From Francisella adeliensis (GTDB taxonomy: Bacteria; Pseudomonadota; Gammaproteobacteria; Francisellales; Francisellaceae), in NCBI RefSeq assembly GCF_003290445.1, contig NZ_CP021781.1:1860001-1924000 (forward strand): a stretch of DNA of 64,000 nt, given 5' to 3'. Below, one piece after another: positions 27,400-37,337 of the stretch. The translations under genes and the position numbers were made by a program. The first letter of the stretch is position 1, and the number at the start of each line of letters is the position of its first letter. Below the pieces are notes generated by a model. The model did not search any database and was not told the origin of the DNA. It was given only the letters and a program-made list of their open reading frames with translations.

Positions 27400-30201
27400 T
27401 TATATTTCTAATGCTTTATTAACAATTTCTTCTTGCTGTTTTGTATACAGCGCATGATAACCAACAGCCGGTGCAGAAGATCTTTCTCTTGCTACAACCT
27501 CTAATGTTTGCTTATCATCCAACAACTTCTCTAACTTTCCACGAATATGATACCAAGAACCTTTATTCTGAGGTTCTTCTTGAAGCCAGACTACTTTTTT
27601 AGCATTCTTATATTTTGCTAGTATCTTGCCGATATCTTCTCGAGGTGTAGGGTAAAGCTCTTCAATTCTCACCACTGCTATATGTTCATGCTTATCAGTT
27701 TTCTTAGTCATAAGATCATAATAAACTTTACCATTACAAAGTATGATTTTTGTAACCTTATTAGCATTAGCTTGGCTATCATCTATAACCTTTTCAAAAT
27801 GACCTTTTGAAAGCTCTTCTAAAGAAGAAACTGCCTTAGGGTTTCTAAGTAGACTCTTTGGTGTCATCACTATTAGAGGTTTTCTAAGTGGTCTGATAAC
27901 TTGTCTTCTTAATAAATGGTATATCTGTGCTGGTGTTGTAGGTGTACAAACTTGCATATTTTGATTAGCACAAGAGCTTAAAAATCTCTCAAGCCTACCT
28001 GATGAATGCTCAGCTCCAGCTCCCTCTTGACCATGTGGTAAGAATAAAGTTAAGCCAGATAATATACCCCACTTTTCTTCTGCTGCCACTAAAAATTGAT
28101 CTATAACAACTTGAGCTGTATTCACAAAGTCACCAAACTGCGCTTCCCATATCACTAAAGATTTAGGACTATAACAACTATACCCATACTCAAAACCAAG
28201 CACTCCATACTCTGAAAGTGTTGAGTCAATCACATCAAATCTAACACCTTCTTTGATATGCTCAAGAGGTATGTACTCTTCAGGACTTTGATCTGTATTC
28301 ATGTTTTTAACAACAGAATGACGATGTGAAAATGTACCTCTACCACTATCTTCACCAGACAGTCTTACAGGGTATCCTTCATCTAAAAGCGTTGCATATG
28401 CAAGCGTTTCAGCAAAACCCCAATTTAATGGTAATTCGCCATTAGCCATTTTCTCTCTATCAGTAAGAGCTTTTTTGACCTGCATCTGTACCTTGATATT
28501 CTCTGGCACAGTACACATCTTCATAGCCAACTCTCTTAAATGATCTTGAGAGATAGTTTTATAGTCATAATCAGTTTCTTGTGTGCCCGTATAAGGTAAC
28601 CAATCAGATACTTTTAAATGATCAGCAACCACACTTCTATCTAAAATATCAACCGTTACTTTACCATCTGTAAGTTTACTACGATAATTTGCCATATAAC
28701 GAGAATATAGTTCACTATCAACCACACCCTCTTTCATAGCCTTATCGCTATAAAGTGTTAAAGTTGTAGGGTGCTTTTTGATAACTTCATACATTTTTGG
28801 CTGAGTTCCCGAAGGTTCATCAGTTTCATTATGACCATTTCTACGATAACAAATTAAATCAATAACAACATCTTTGTTAAATTTCATGCGATATTCTAGT
28901 GCAATATCTGTAACTCTTACAACAGCTTCAGGATCATCACCATTTACATGAAATATTGGTGCATCAACCATTTTTGCTATATCTGTAGAGTAATTACTAC
29001 TTCTATTTACACCATTTTTACTTGCTGTAGTAAACCCAACTTGGTTATTTACTACCAAGTGTACTGTACCACCCGTACCATATGCTTCTGTTAATGAAAA
29101 ACCAAATGTTTCCATTACAACACCCTGACCACAGAAGGCAGAGTCTCCATGTATTAAAATAGGAAGAACTTTATTAAAGACATTACCATCTAACTTGTCT
29201 TGAATAGCTTTTGCAGCACCTTCAACAACAGGATCAACCGCTTCAAGATGAGATGGATTAAATGCCAATGCAATTTTAGCTTCTTTACCATCAATACTAC
29301 GATAGTTTGAATAACCCATGTGATACTTTACATCGCCTGATAGCGTTTTCTCACTTTGCTTACCCTCAAACTCTTCAAAAAGCTCTTTTGGATTTTTACC
29401 CAAAACATTTACAAGTACGTTTAAACGGCCTCTATGAGCCATTCCTAATTGCACAAATTTTGTTGAATGTCTTGATACTGCTTTCTCGATAAGGTGCTGT
29501 AGTGAAGGTATCATTGACTCACCTCCTTCTACACCAAATCTTTTCTGCCCAACATATCTTAAAGCCAAAAACTTCTCTAGTCCTTCAGCGGCTACTAACT
29601 GCTGAAGGATCCATTTTTTCTGCTCCATTGTTGGGGTAGTATCGCTTTCAATTCTGTCTTGAAGCCAAAGCTTTTCTGATTTGTTACTAATATACCTATA
29701 TTCATAGCCTACGCTTGACTCGTATACTGACTTAAGTTTACTGATAACATCTTTTAGAAGCATTTCTTTATTGTTTGTAAAGCCACCTAAGTTAACTGAC
29801 TCAGACAAATCACTCTCTGATAAACCATGTGCAGATATTTCAAGATCCGAGTCTCTATCATACTGCGTAAGCCCAAGAGGGTCAATCTTAGCTGATTTAT
29901 AAGCATGTGAACGATACGCCTTTAACAAAGCTTTTGCTTTTAAGCTGATATCACTCTCGCCTGCTACAACTACAGTGTTTGTCTTATTCTTAGCTAAACC
30001 TTTAAACTCATTAACTACATCTCTATGTACAGTATCAGTTTCGTTAGCTACAGAATCAAAAAAAGACACCCACTCAGGATCTAATCCTTCGCGATTGCCT
30101 ATAATATAATCATCATATATTGATTCAAGATATTCTAGATTACCACCAGAAAACTGAGTGGTTTCTAGCCATTGACTAAAATCAGGTTGGTTTTTTTTCA
30201 T
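27400..30201 (-). CDS. sucA: 2-oxoglutarate dehydrogenase E1 SucA
   Basis: SucA decarboxylates 2-oxoglutarate with thiamine diphosphate and loads the succinyl group on SucB. The protein has the E1 features: an ARSHAYKSAKIDPLG-like N-terminal E2-contact region, GMAHRGRLNVLVN, HGDSAFCGQG and the thiamine motif near GDDPEAV. I place the start at the ATG at 30201, giving 933 residues, because GGGA lies 8 bases upstream; the frame also runs back to a TTG at 30213. It sits in the sdhCDAB-sucAB operon. Confidence 0.95.
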   Translation of the reverse strand: MKKNQPDFSQWLETTQFSGGNLEYLESIYDDYIIGNREGLDPEWVSFFDSVANETDTVHRDVVNEFKGLAKNKTNTVVVAGESDISLKAKALLKAYRSHAYKSAKIDPLGLTQYDRDSDLEISAHGLSESDLSESVNLGGFTNNKEMLLKDVISKLKSVYESSVGYEYRYISNKSEKLWLQDRIESDTTPTMEQKKWILQQLVAAEGLEKFLALRYVGQKRFGVEGGESMIPSLQHLIEKAVSRHSTKFVQLGMAHRGRLNVLVNVLGKNPKELFEEFEGKQSEKTLSGDVKYHMGYSNYRSIDGKEAKIALAFNPSHLEAVDPVVEGAAKAIQDKLDGNVFNKVLPILIHGDSAFCGQGVVMETFGFSLTEAYGTGGTVHLVVNNQVGFTTASKNGVNRSSNYSTDIAKMVDAPIFHVNGDDPEAVVRVTDIALEYRMKFNKDVVIDLICYRRNGHNETDEPSGTQPKMYEVIKKHPTTLTLYSDKAMKEGVVDSELYSRYMANYRSKLTDGKVTVDILDRSVVADHLKVSDWLPYTGTQETDYDYKTISQDHLRELAMKMCTVPENIKVQMQVKKALTDREKMANGELPLNWGFAETLAYATLLDEGYPVRLSGEDSGRGTFSHRHSVVKNMNTDQSPEEYIPLEHIKEGVRFDVIDSTLSEYGVLGFEYGYSCYSPKSLVIWEAQFGDFVNTAQVVIDQFLVAAEEKWGILSGLTLFLPHGQEGAGAEHSSGRLERFLSSCANQNMQVCTPTTPAQIYHLLRRQVIRPLRKPLIVMTPKSLLRNPKAVSSLEELSKGHFEKVIDDSQANANKVTKIILCNGKVYYDLMTKKTDKHEHIAVVRIEELYPTPREDIGKILAKYKNAKKVVWLQEEPQNKGSWYHIRGKLEKLLDDKQTLEVVARERSSAPAVGYHALYTKQQEEIVNKALEI

Positions 30202-30231
30202 ATAGATTCCCAAGAATTGGTTTACTACTAT

Positions 30232-30933
30232 TTATACACTCTTCTTTAATAAAGTTGATCTAATCTTACCGATAGCTTCTGTTGGATTCAAACCTTTCGG
30301 ACAAACAGAAACACAGTTCATAATTGTTCTGCATCTAAATAAGCTAAACGGATCTTTAAGATCTTCTAATCTTTCTTCTGTAGCTGTATCTCTTGAATCA
30401 GCGATAAACCTATAAGCCTGCAAAAGACCAGAAGGACCAATAAACTTATCTGGATTCCACCAGAAAGATGGGCAAGATGTAGTACAACAAGCACATAAAA
30501 TACACTCGTATAGTCCATCTAATTTAGCTCTATCTTCAGGTGATTGCAACCTCTCTTTAACAGGAGCTTCTTCATCATTGATAAGATATGGCTTAACTTT
30601 ATTATAGTTATCAAAAAACTGCTTCATATTTACAATCAAATCTCTAACCACTGGTAAACCTGGTAGAGGATTAATCTTGATTGGCTGTTTTAACTCTCCG
30701 ATAGAAGTAATACAAGCTAAACGGTTTTTACCATTGATGTTCATACCATCAGAACCACAGACACCTTCACGGCATGATCTTCTCATAGCGAGCGTAGGAT
30801 CTTGCTCTTTAATAAGCTCTAAAGCTGTAAGTACCTTAACACCTTCGTTTTCTACCTCTACAGTATACTCATCGTAGTAAGGTTTTTTATCAACTTCCGG
30901 ATTATATCTATAAATTTTAAATCTTACTTCCAT
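30232..30933 (-). CDS. sdhB: Succinate dehydrogenase iron-sulfur subunit SdhB
   Basis: SdhB carries electrons from SdhA to the quinone site through three iron-sulfur clusters. The 233-residue protein has the [2Fe-2S] cysteines in SCREGVCGSDG and later C, and the ferredoxin-like pair CILCACCTTSCP and CRTIMNCVSVCPKGLNP. It is 15 bases from sdhA and 30 bases from sucA. Confidence 0.96.
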   Translation of the reverse strand: MEVRFKIYRYNPEVDKKPYYDEYTVEVENEGVKVLTALELIKEQDPTLAMRRSCREGVCGSDGMNINGKNRLACITSIGELKQPIKINPLPGLPVVRDLIVNMKQFFDNYNKVKPYLINDEEAPVKERLQSPEDRAKLDGLYECILCACCTTSCPSFWWNPDKFIGPSGLLQAYRFIADSRDTATEERLEDLKDPFSLFRCRTIMNCVSVCPKGLNPTEAIGKIRSTLLKKSV

Positions 30934-30948
30934 TATGCGAAATCCTTA

Positions 30949-32742
30949 TTAGTACTTTCTTTCAGCTGGCTGGAAAGCCTTAACTTTAGTTGGGCTCATA
31001 TTTACTTCTCTTGATGAAGTTTTATCATCTTCTAAGAAATAAAGCGAATGTTTCATCCAATTCACATCGTCTCTATCTGGGAAATCTACACGCGAATGCG
31101 CTCCACGAGACTCTTTTCTTTCAAGAGCCGCTTTTGCTGTTGCAATAGCTGTTAACATAAGGTTATCAAGCTCTAGCGCTTCAATTCTCATCATATTAAA
31201 TATTCTTGAACTATCTTCAAGAACTGCATTCTCTAGTCTAGTTCTAAGAGCATAAAGTTCATCAAGTCCTTTGTGCATAGTATCTTCTTGTCTAAATACA
31301 GAGAAATACTGTTGCATAACTTGCTGTAACTCTTTTCTAAGTACAGAAATTTTTTCCTTACAGCCTCTTTCTTCTGAACTATCCCATTTATTGATTCTAG
31401 CAGTAGCAGCTTCTACATTTTCAGCAGAAGTATCTTTCACCTTCATACCTTCTTTTAAACTTTGCTCAGCATGAATACCTGCAGCACGGCCAAACACAAC
31501 CAAATCAAGTAGTGAATTACTACCCAATCTGTTTGCTCCATGCACAGATACAGATGCACACTCACCTACAGCATAAAGACCTTCTATGACCTTATCTTTG
31601 CCATCGATCTGTGTAACAACTTGACCGAATTTATTAGTAGGTATACCTCCCATCTGATAATGACAAGTAGGTACTACTGGGATCATATTTTCAACTGGAT
31701 CAACACCTGCAAAAGTTCTGCCGAGCTCCCTAACTGTAGGAAGTTTTTCATCAATCACATCAGCTCCTAAGTGAGTTAAATCAAGCCATACACAGCTAGA
31801 CCCACCAAAGGTATCTCCACGACCTTCCATAATTTCTTGCTGAGATGCGCGAGATACAACATCACGACAAGCAAGGTCTTTTGCATTTGGAGCATAACGC
31901 TCCATAAATCTTTCACCATCTTTATTACGCAAGATACCACCTTCACCACGGCACCCTTCAGTAACAAGTACACCAGCTCCAGCAATACCTGTTGGATGGA
32001 ACTGCCAAAATTCCATATCCTGCAATGGGATGTCAGCTCTTAAGGCTAGACCCATACCATCACCTGTATTGATATAAGCATTTGTGCTTGACTCATATAT
32101 ACGACCAGCTCCACCTGTAGCTAAAATTGTTATCTTAGCTTTTAAGAATACAGTCTCGCCTGTTTCAATACATAGTGCTACTACACCCGAAATACTACCG
32201 TCATCAGCTTTCACTAAATCAACAGCAAACCATTCCGTATAAAAATCCGTATCGTGAGCTAAGTTACCTTGGTAAAGCGTATGCAATAAAGCATGTCCTG
32301 TTCTATCTGCAGCAGCACAAGTTCTCTCTGCTTGGTTAGCTGGATCATAATTTCTTGACATACCACCGAAAGCTCGCTGATAAATCTTACCATTTTTCAG
32401 ACGAGAGAATGGCATACCCATATGCTCTAACTCAATAATAGACTGCGGAGCATGCTCACACATATATTCAATAGCATCTTGATCTCCGATATAGTCCGAC
32501 CCTTTTACAGTATCGTACATATGCCATTTCCAATCATCCGAAGGTAGATCATCTTCAAATTGAACATTACCAAGTGCAGCAGCTATCCCGCCCTGGGCAG
32601 CAACCGTATGCGATCTTGTTGGAAAAACCTTAGAAACAACAGCAGTTTTAAAACCTGACTGTGAAAGCTGAAAGGCTGCTCTTAAGCCAGCACCACCAGC
32701 ACCTATAACAATAGCATCAAACTCTTGTGTAGCTATACTCAT
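30949..32742 (-). CDS. sdhA: Succinate dehydrogenase flavoprotein SdhA
   Basis: SdhA oxidises succinate to fumarate at a covalently bound FAD. The 597-residue protein has the dinucleotide loop [12 protein letters not shown], the flavinylation His in [10 protein letters not shown], and catalytic stretches such as [21 protein letters not shown] and [12 protein letters not shown]. It is a full-length member and lies between sdhD and sdhB. Confidence 0.97.
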   Translation of the reverse strand: MSIATQEFDAIVIGAGGAGLRAAFQLSQSGFKTAVVSKVFPTRSHTVAAQGGIAAALGNVQFEDDLPSDDWKWHMYDTVKGSDYIGDQDAIEYMCEHAPQSIIELEHMGMPFSRLKNGKIYQRAFGGMSRNYDPANQAERTCAAADRTGHALLHTLYQGNLAHDTDFYTEWFAVDLVKADDGSISGVVALCIETGETVFLKAKITILATGGAGRIYESSTNAYINTGDGMGLALRADIPLQDMEFWQFHPTGIAGAGVLVTEGCRGEGGILRNKDGERFMERYAPNAKDLACRDVVSRASQQEIMEGRGDTFGGSSCVWLDLTHLGADVIDEKLPTVRELGRTFAGVDPVENMIPVVPTCHYQMGGIPTNKFGQVVTQIDGKDKVIEGLYAVGECASVSVHGANRLGSNSLLDLVVFGRAAGIHAEQSLKEGMKVKDTSAENVEAATARINKWDSSEERGCKEKISVLRKELQQVMQQYFSVFRQEDTMHKGLDELYALRTRLENAVLEDSSRIFNMMRIEALELDNLMLTAIATAKAALERKESRGAHSRVDFPDRDDVNWMKHSLYFLEDDKTSSREVNMSPTKVKAFQPAERKY

Positions 32743-32754
32743 AAAAACAACCTC

Positions 32755-33099
32755 TTAGTAGAAAAATAATACTGCGAACAGCCAGAAGAAACAGAAGATA
32801 TATGACAAAACAAATGTCAACATCACTGTAGCACTAGCCCAAGCGCATTTAATGTAGTCACCACATATAATCCAAATACCTACCCAGGCATGGAAAAATA
32901 CAGCTAAATAAGCCATCAAAGTAGCTATTCTAAAAAACATACTACCCGTGAACAATCCATACCAAGCCTCATAATTAAGTTGACCTGAGTGTGAAAGGCA
33001 CAATGCCTCAATAAGTAGATATGCAAAATATACAGCTATAATGATCGCTGTAACTCTTTGTACAAAAAAGTCTTTAAGTCCTGTAGATGTTAGAGACAT
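32755..33099 (-). CDS. sdhD: Succinate dehydrogenase membrane anchor SdhD
   Basis: SdhD is one of two membrane anchors that hold heme b and the quinone site. I place the start at the ATG at 33099, inside a TAATG that shares bases with the sdhC stop; this gives about 114 residues beginning MSLTSTGLKDFFVQRVTA, which fits the family. The frame runs further back to an ATG at 33108 and a GTG at 33123. Three membrane segments are visible, with a His and Asp in HAWVGIWIICGDY for heme and quinone. Confidence 0.85.
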   Translation of the reverse strand: MSLTSTGLKDFFVQRVTAIIIAVYFAYLLIEALCLSHSGQLNYEAWYGLFTGSMFFRIATLMAYLAVFFHAWVGIWIICGDYIKCAWASATVMLTFVLSYIFCFFWLFAVLFFY

Positions 33100-33479
33100 T
33101 ATAGCCATAAGTAGCACCCCCACAACACAGCTGAAACTAAGCCCAGCACAATAACTATTAAAGATGTTGCTTTAGCAACCTTCATGCTTTCACCAAAGCC
33201 CATATCCATAAGCATATGCCTAAAACCTGCAAATATATGAAATGTAACAGCAGATAAGAATAACCAGAAAAACACACTGCACCAGCTACCCGTGAGAATA
33301 TCTACCGTAGCCTTATAGCCATCAGGACCAGCCAAAGAATAATTCATACCCACAACAGCAAGTGGCATCGCGATAAGTAATATAACCCCACTTATACGAT
33401 GAAGTATAGAACTTATCGCAGTAATAGGAAAGTTATACGACTTGATTGACATCAAATCAATATTAGTAATTTTTTTCAC
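33099..33479 (-). CDS. sdhC: Succinate dehydrogenase cytochrome b556 subunit SdhC
   Basis: SdhC is the first anchor subunit, with three membrane segments, the motif FPITAISSILHRISG and a heme-ligand region HIFAGFRHMLMDMG. A GTG at 33479 is the likely start (126 residues), since GGGAGGA lies 9 bases before it; the frame also opens at an ATG at 33506, which would place that ribosome site inside the gene. It is the first gene of the minus-strand sdh-suc operon, divergent from gltA. Confidence 0.88.
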   Translation of the reverse strand: MKKITNIDLMSIKSYNFPITAISSILHRISGVILLIAMPLAVVGMNYSLAGPDGYKATVDILTGSWCSVFFWLFLSAVTFHIFAGFRHMLMDMGFGESMKVAKATSLIVIVLGLVSAVLWGCYLWL

Positions 33480-33797
33480 GCTCGATAATCCTCCCAAGCA
33501 TTTCACTAAACTTTAAGTAGCGTTTAAACACGCACTCTACAACATCTTAATGATATATTTTTGCACACTCAAATTCAAATATTTAAGTAAAGTTTTAGAT
33601 TTATTTTTTAAAATTTCATATCTAAATAGACTTGAGCTATTTTATTATTTGCAAATAGCTTTTCTTTAGCTTATTATTCTTTTTGAGTATCGATACGGTA
33701 AAAAGCTCTCCAAACCGATTAGAGCTTGTATCTTCTTAATAAATGCATTTTTGCATAACTTTTTTAACTCAACTCTAACTCGGAGGCATAAATTGAA
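33480..33797. promoter_or_regulatory. Divergent sdhC / gltA regulatory region
   Basis: These 318 AT-rich bases separate two TCA-cycle transcription units and must hold both promoters. Two perfect inverted repeats are seen: AGCTATTT (33635-33642) with AAATAGCT (33653-33660), and AAGCTCT (33703-33709) with AGAGCTT (33721-33727). They may be operators or leader hairpins for gltA. A strong ribosome site GGAGG at 33782-33786 precedes gltA. No recognised riboswitch is present. Confidence 0.45.
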
Positions 33798-35057
33798 ATG
33801 AGTAAATACGCAACTCTTACATACGCAGACAAGGGAATTGAACTACAATTACCTGTACATTCACCTAGCCTTGGCAACGACTGCATCGATGTTTCATCTC
33901 TTGTTAAGCATGGAATTTTCACTTATGACCCTGGCTTTATGTCAACAGCGGCTTGTGAATCAAAAATCACATATATTGACGGTGGTAAAGGCATACTTTT
34001 ACACCGCGGCTATCCTATTCAGGAATGGACAAAAAAATCAAACTATAGAAGCTTATGCTATGCTCTTTTCTATGACAGAATCCCAACAGATAGTCAAAAA
34101 CAGAAATTTAGAGAAGAAATAGTCGCTAAAATGCCTGTATGTAAGCATATCAAAACAGCTATAAGCTCTCTACCTCAACACGCTCACCCGATGTCTTGCT
34201 TAATTGCTGGTGTAAATGTACTAGCTGCTGAATACGTAGAAGGCGGTCAAAAAGAAGCTTTTGATCATATTGCTAAAAATGTTGCAGCGAAAATGGCAAC
34301 TATGGCTGCAATGGCTTATAGACATAATCGTGGTGAAAAATTTTTAGAGCCAAGAGAAGACTATGGCTATGCTGAAAACTTCTTATACATGATGTTTGCA
34401 AAAGATGAAAACTTCAAGCCTGATGAGTTACATGTAAAAGCTATGGACACTATGTTTATGCTTCATGCTGATCATGAGCAAAATGCATCTACTTCTACAG
34501 TAAGGTTAGCTGGCTCAACAGGTACTTCTCCTTATGCTGCAATTATTGCTGGTATTACTGCATTATGGGGCCCTGCTCACGGTGGTGCAAATGAAGCTGT
34601 TCTTAAAATGCTTGCTGAAATAGAGAGTGTTGAAAATATTGATAAATTTATAGCAAAAGCAAAAGATAAGAATGATCCATTTAGACTAATGGGCTTTGGT
34701 CATAGAGTTTACAAAAACACTGACCCAAGAGCTACAGCTATGAAAGAAAATTGCGAAGAAATATTGTCTAAATTAGGTGATGGAGATAATCCTCTACTTT
34801 CAATCGCTAAGAAACTTGAAGAGATTGCTCTACAAGATGAGTTCTTTATTGATAGAAAACTTTTCCCTAATGTTGATTTCTATTCAGGTATTATCCTTAA
34901 AGCGATGGGCATTCCTGAAGAAATGTTTACAGCAATATTTGCATTAGCAAGAACATCTGGTTGGATTTCTCAGTTAATGGAAATGTTAAATGACCCTGCT
35001 CAAAAAATTGGTCGTCCTAGACAGCTATATACTGGTGCTAGCAGTAGAAGCTTTTAA
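33798..35057 (+). CDS. gltA: Citrate synthase GltA
   Basis: GltA condenses acetyl-CoA and oxaloacetate at the entry of the TCA cycle. The 419-residue protein is of the hexameric gram-negative type, with LHADHEQNASTSTVRL, GPAHGGANEAVL and GFGHRVYKNTDPRA, which contain the catalytic His and Asp residues. Its ATG follows GGAGG by 11 bases. It is transcribed away from the sdh-suc operon. Confidence 0.97.
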   Translation: MSKYATLTYADKGIELQLPVHSPSLGNDCIDVSSLVKHGIFTYDPGFMSTAACESKITYIDGGKGILLHRGYPIQEWTKKSNYRSLCYALFYDRIPTDSQKQKFREEIVAKMPVCKHIKTAISSLPQHAHPMSCLIAGVNVLAAEYVEGGQKEAFDHIAKNVAAKMATMAAMAYRHNRGEKFLEPREDYGYAENFLYMMFAKDENFKPDELHVKAMDTMFMLHADHEQNASTSTVRLAGSTGTSPYAAIIAGITALWGPAHGGANEAVLKMLAEIESVENIDKFIAKAKDKNDPFRLMGFGHRVYKNTDPRATAMKENCEEILSKLGDGDNPLLSIAKKLEEIALQDEFFIDRKLFPNVDFYSGIILKAMGIPEEMFTAIFALARTSGWISQLMEMLNDPAQKIGRPRQLYTGASSRSF

Positions 35058-35202
35058 TTATTCTTATCTCTCTTTCTAAATATTTTCTTCAACATATACT
35101 ATTTAATAAAAATTAATCCAACTCATCAGTTTGGAATATTTTTGAGCCTAATATCTGGCTTAAAAGACTGTTGAGCTAGTTTTGCTGTACAAGAAAATAA
35201 AT

Positions 35203-35232
35203 TTGCTGAGCACATTCGATTACGCTCAGCAA
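35203..35232. terminator. Hairpin between gltA and the aldose epimerase gene
   Basis: TTGCTGAGC (35203-35211) and GCTCAGCAA (35224-35232) form a perfect 9-bp stem with a 12-base loop. The genes on both sides converge here, so it may be a two-way terminator. On the minus strand a T-rich tract follows; on the plus strand there is no good T-run, so the call is weak. Confidence 0.4.
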
Positions 35233-35309
35233 CCTCGTAAACAATAGTATATAATGAGTTTCTTACCGATATATTTTATCTTTATATATATAATTTTTTG
35301 GTTTATTGA

Positions 35310-36170
35310 TTAATACCCAAACTCTATGGTATACGAACGAGAAAAATTTTGTTGAGGTTCTATATCAACATTCCCAATACGATACTCAATATCAACATCC
35401 ATCCCTAGTGTATCACTTCTACCGCACCATGGCTCAATACATACATAAGGAGCATTTGCTTTTGGCTTTGACCATAACCCAAGATATTCAAATCCATCAA
35501 ATGACACTTCAATATATCGGTTAGAACCCTTTTCAGCAAGTCGGATTTTTTTACCTGAAAAGCCGCTATAAACCAAAGCATCATCATCGAAGGTATGATT
35601 ATCTAAACTAATTCTTGATAGTTTTTGATTTTGCACTTCACCCGTATAAAAAGCTTCTGGTGTTATTGAATGAAAATCCAGCTTTTGCTCTGAAAATATA
35701 ATCTCATAATCACTAAATTGATGTTTATCATCAAATGGGCAAACAAACGCAGGATGTGCTCCAAAACCACAAGATGCAACATTTTCATCAAAATTTATGA
35801 CACTATATTCTGTAATTAGTTTATTAGCCTCAAGAGTATATGTAACTTCAAACCTTAGTTTAAATGGATAGTTCTCTTTTGTAGTTTCCATAGCTAAGGT
35901 AACACTACTCTCACTATGTAACACAGCATCAAATACAGTATGGCGAGCAAGTCCATGATTACTCATAGAGTATTCTTTACCTTGATACTTGATTTTATTA
36001 TCGTGAGATTTACCTACAGTTGGAAAAAGTACTGGCGATACTCCAGCCCAAACATCACTATCACCAGACCACATATACTCATGATTGGTGATTGTATTTG
36101 TTACACTGCGGACTTCTGCACCTAATAGATTTATTTGAACTTTCAAAAAATTGTTTTTGATTTGAATCAT
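35310..36170 (-). CDS. Aldose 1-epimerase family protein
   Basis: This 286-residue protein belongs to the galactose-mutarotase superfamily, closest in layout to the LacX-like branch. It has NHGLARHTVF, with a catalytic-type His, FGAHPAFVCPF with the second His, and CIEPWCGRSD with the general-base Glu. It probably interconverts anomers of a sugar or sugar phosphate; the substrate is unknown. It is the last gene of the purF-purL cluster on the minus strand. Confidence 0.82.
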   Translation of the reverse strand: MIQIKNNFLKVQINLLGAEVRSVTNTITNHEYMWSGDSDVWAGVSPVLFPTVGKSHDNKIKYQGKEYSMSNHGLARHTVFDAVLHSESSVTLAMETTKENYPFKLRFEVTYTLEANKLITEYSVINFDENVASCGFGAHPAFVCPFDDKHQFSDYEIIFSEQKLDFHSITPEAFYTGEVQNQKLSRISLDNHTFDDDALVYSGFSGKKIRLAEKGSNRYIEVSFDGFEYLGLWSKPKANAPYVCIEPWCGRSDTLGMDVDIEYRIGNVDIEPQQNFSRSYTIEFGY

Positions 36171-36176
36171 ATTGAC

Positions 36177-36431
36177 TTAACTTTTATTGTTCTTGATTTT
36201 ACTAATTATATAACAATACAACCCCCAACCACTAATAATAACCCACGCACATTCAATAACAAAAGCAGGTAGATTCCACTCATACATCAAAGAATACAGT
36301 ACCGCTAATGAGCCTAAAATATTTAGCAATGAATAACTCAAATGACTAGAGTTTATGCGTCTTGTTTGTAATAGAAAAAATGCAATAATAACGAATATGT
36401 CACCGATAATTCCTATTGTATTGGCTAGCAT
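36177..36431 (-). CDS. Small membrane protein, CBU_0592-like
   Basis: This 84-residue protein is almost all membrane: about three hydrophobic helices with RRINSSHLSYSLLNILGS between the first two. It resembles a group of short uncharacterised proteins named after Coxiella CBU_0592. No catalytic motif is seen. It sits 6 bases from the aldose epimerase and 15 bases from the hydrolase, so it is expressed with them; its role is unknown. Confidence 0.7.
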   Translation of the reverse strand: MLANTIGIIGDIFVIIAFFLLQTRRINSSHLSYSLLNILGSLAVLYSLMYEWNLPAFVIECAWVIISGWGLYCYIISKIKNNKS

Positions 36432-36446
36432 TTTTTTTGTCCTGTT

Positions 36447-37334
36447 TTATTTTACTTTTTCGCTTATAAAATTTTTTATATTTTTTGCAACTTCTTTAGG
36501 TTTTTCAACCATTGGGATATGGCCTGTATTTTTTAGAATAACTAAAGAACTATTTTTCATATTTTCATGAAAAATTTTTGAATTACTTACATGCAATAAG
36601 TTGTCATTCTCTCCCCAAATTACTAGAGACGGTTGTTCGATATTCGATAAAGATAATTTTTGCTCAATGTCCTGTTTTAAATCAGATAATATTGTATTAT
36701 TTAAACCCACTCTCTTTTGCATATTTTCGGTTAGAATATCTAAAATAAAATTGGGTATAAAAGGAGGCTTATACATAGCTAATGAAAGCATCTTCTTATA
36801 GTCACTTCGATTATTAATATTTATCATTGGGTTTAAATTTTTATTATCAACCAACTTATCTATATAACTAGGCTCTTTAATAAACCCATAACCATCAATA
36901 AGAGTTAAAGATAAAACAAGTTCGGGGTTCGTATTTGTAAGCTTTATAGCTACCGCCCCTCCCATTGAGCTACCAATAAAATGTGCAGCAGTTATATTTA
37001 AAGAATCAAGTAAGGTAATTACAGCATCGACTTGTAATTCTATACTGTAATTATTGGCAATATAACTATCGCCATGTCCAGGGAGATCTAAAGCTATAAT
37101 TCTAAAATCTTTAGTAAGATGTTTTGAAAGTGCAACCCAAGTATCTTTATCCGCCCCTAAACCATGAATAAGAACGATAGTTGGTTTAGGTAAATTATTA
37201 TTCTTAAAATTATCTAAATAAGATACTTCTCCTTTCTCCAAAAGCATATTATAAGACTTAAGTCGTGCTGATTTTCTTAGAGAATTTATAGCTTTATTAA
37301 ACAAATATTTCTTAATTTTTTTAATAGCTTTCAA
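36447..37334 (-). CDS. Alpha/beta hydrolase
   Basis: This 295-residue protein has the alpha/beta-hydrolase fold: oxyanion-hole LIHGLGADKDTW, nucleophile Ser in GSSMGG, acid in WGENDNLLH and His in TGHIPMVEKP. An N-terminal basic stretch of about 30 residues precedes the fold. Esterase or lipase activity is likely; the substrate is unknown. It follows purL after 3 bases, so it is likely co-expressed with the purine genes. Confidence 0.85.
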   Translation of the reverse strand: MKAIKKIKKYLFNKAINSLRKSARLKSYNMLLEKGEVSYLDNFKNNNLPKPTIVLIHGLGADKDTWVALSKHLTKDFRIIALDLPGHGDSYIANNYSIELQVDAVITLLDSLNITAAHFIGSSMGGAVAIKLTNTNPELVLSLTLIDGYGFIKEPSYIDKLVDNKNLNPMININNRSDYKKMLSLAMYKPPFIPNFILDILTENMQKRVGLNNTILSDLKQDIEQKLSLSNIEQPSLVIWGENDNLLHVSNSKIFHENMKNSSLVILKNTGHIPMVEKPKEVAKNIKNFISEKVK

Positions 37335-37337
37335 TAC

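Noticed and set aside
33480-33506. sdhC start at the ATG at 33506
   Set aside because: It would put the strong GGGAGGA ribosome site inside the gene; the GTG at 33479 follows that site at normal spacing.
35203-35232. Strong rho-independent terminator after gltA
   Set aside because: The stem is perfect but no T-run follows on the plus strand; kept only as a weak bidirectional call.
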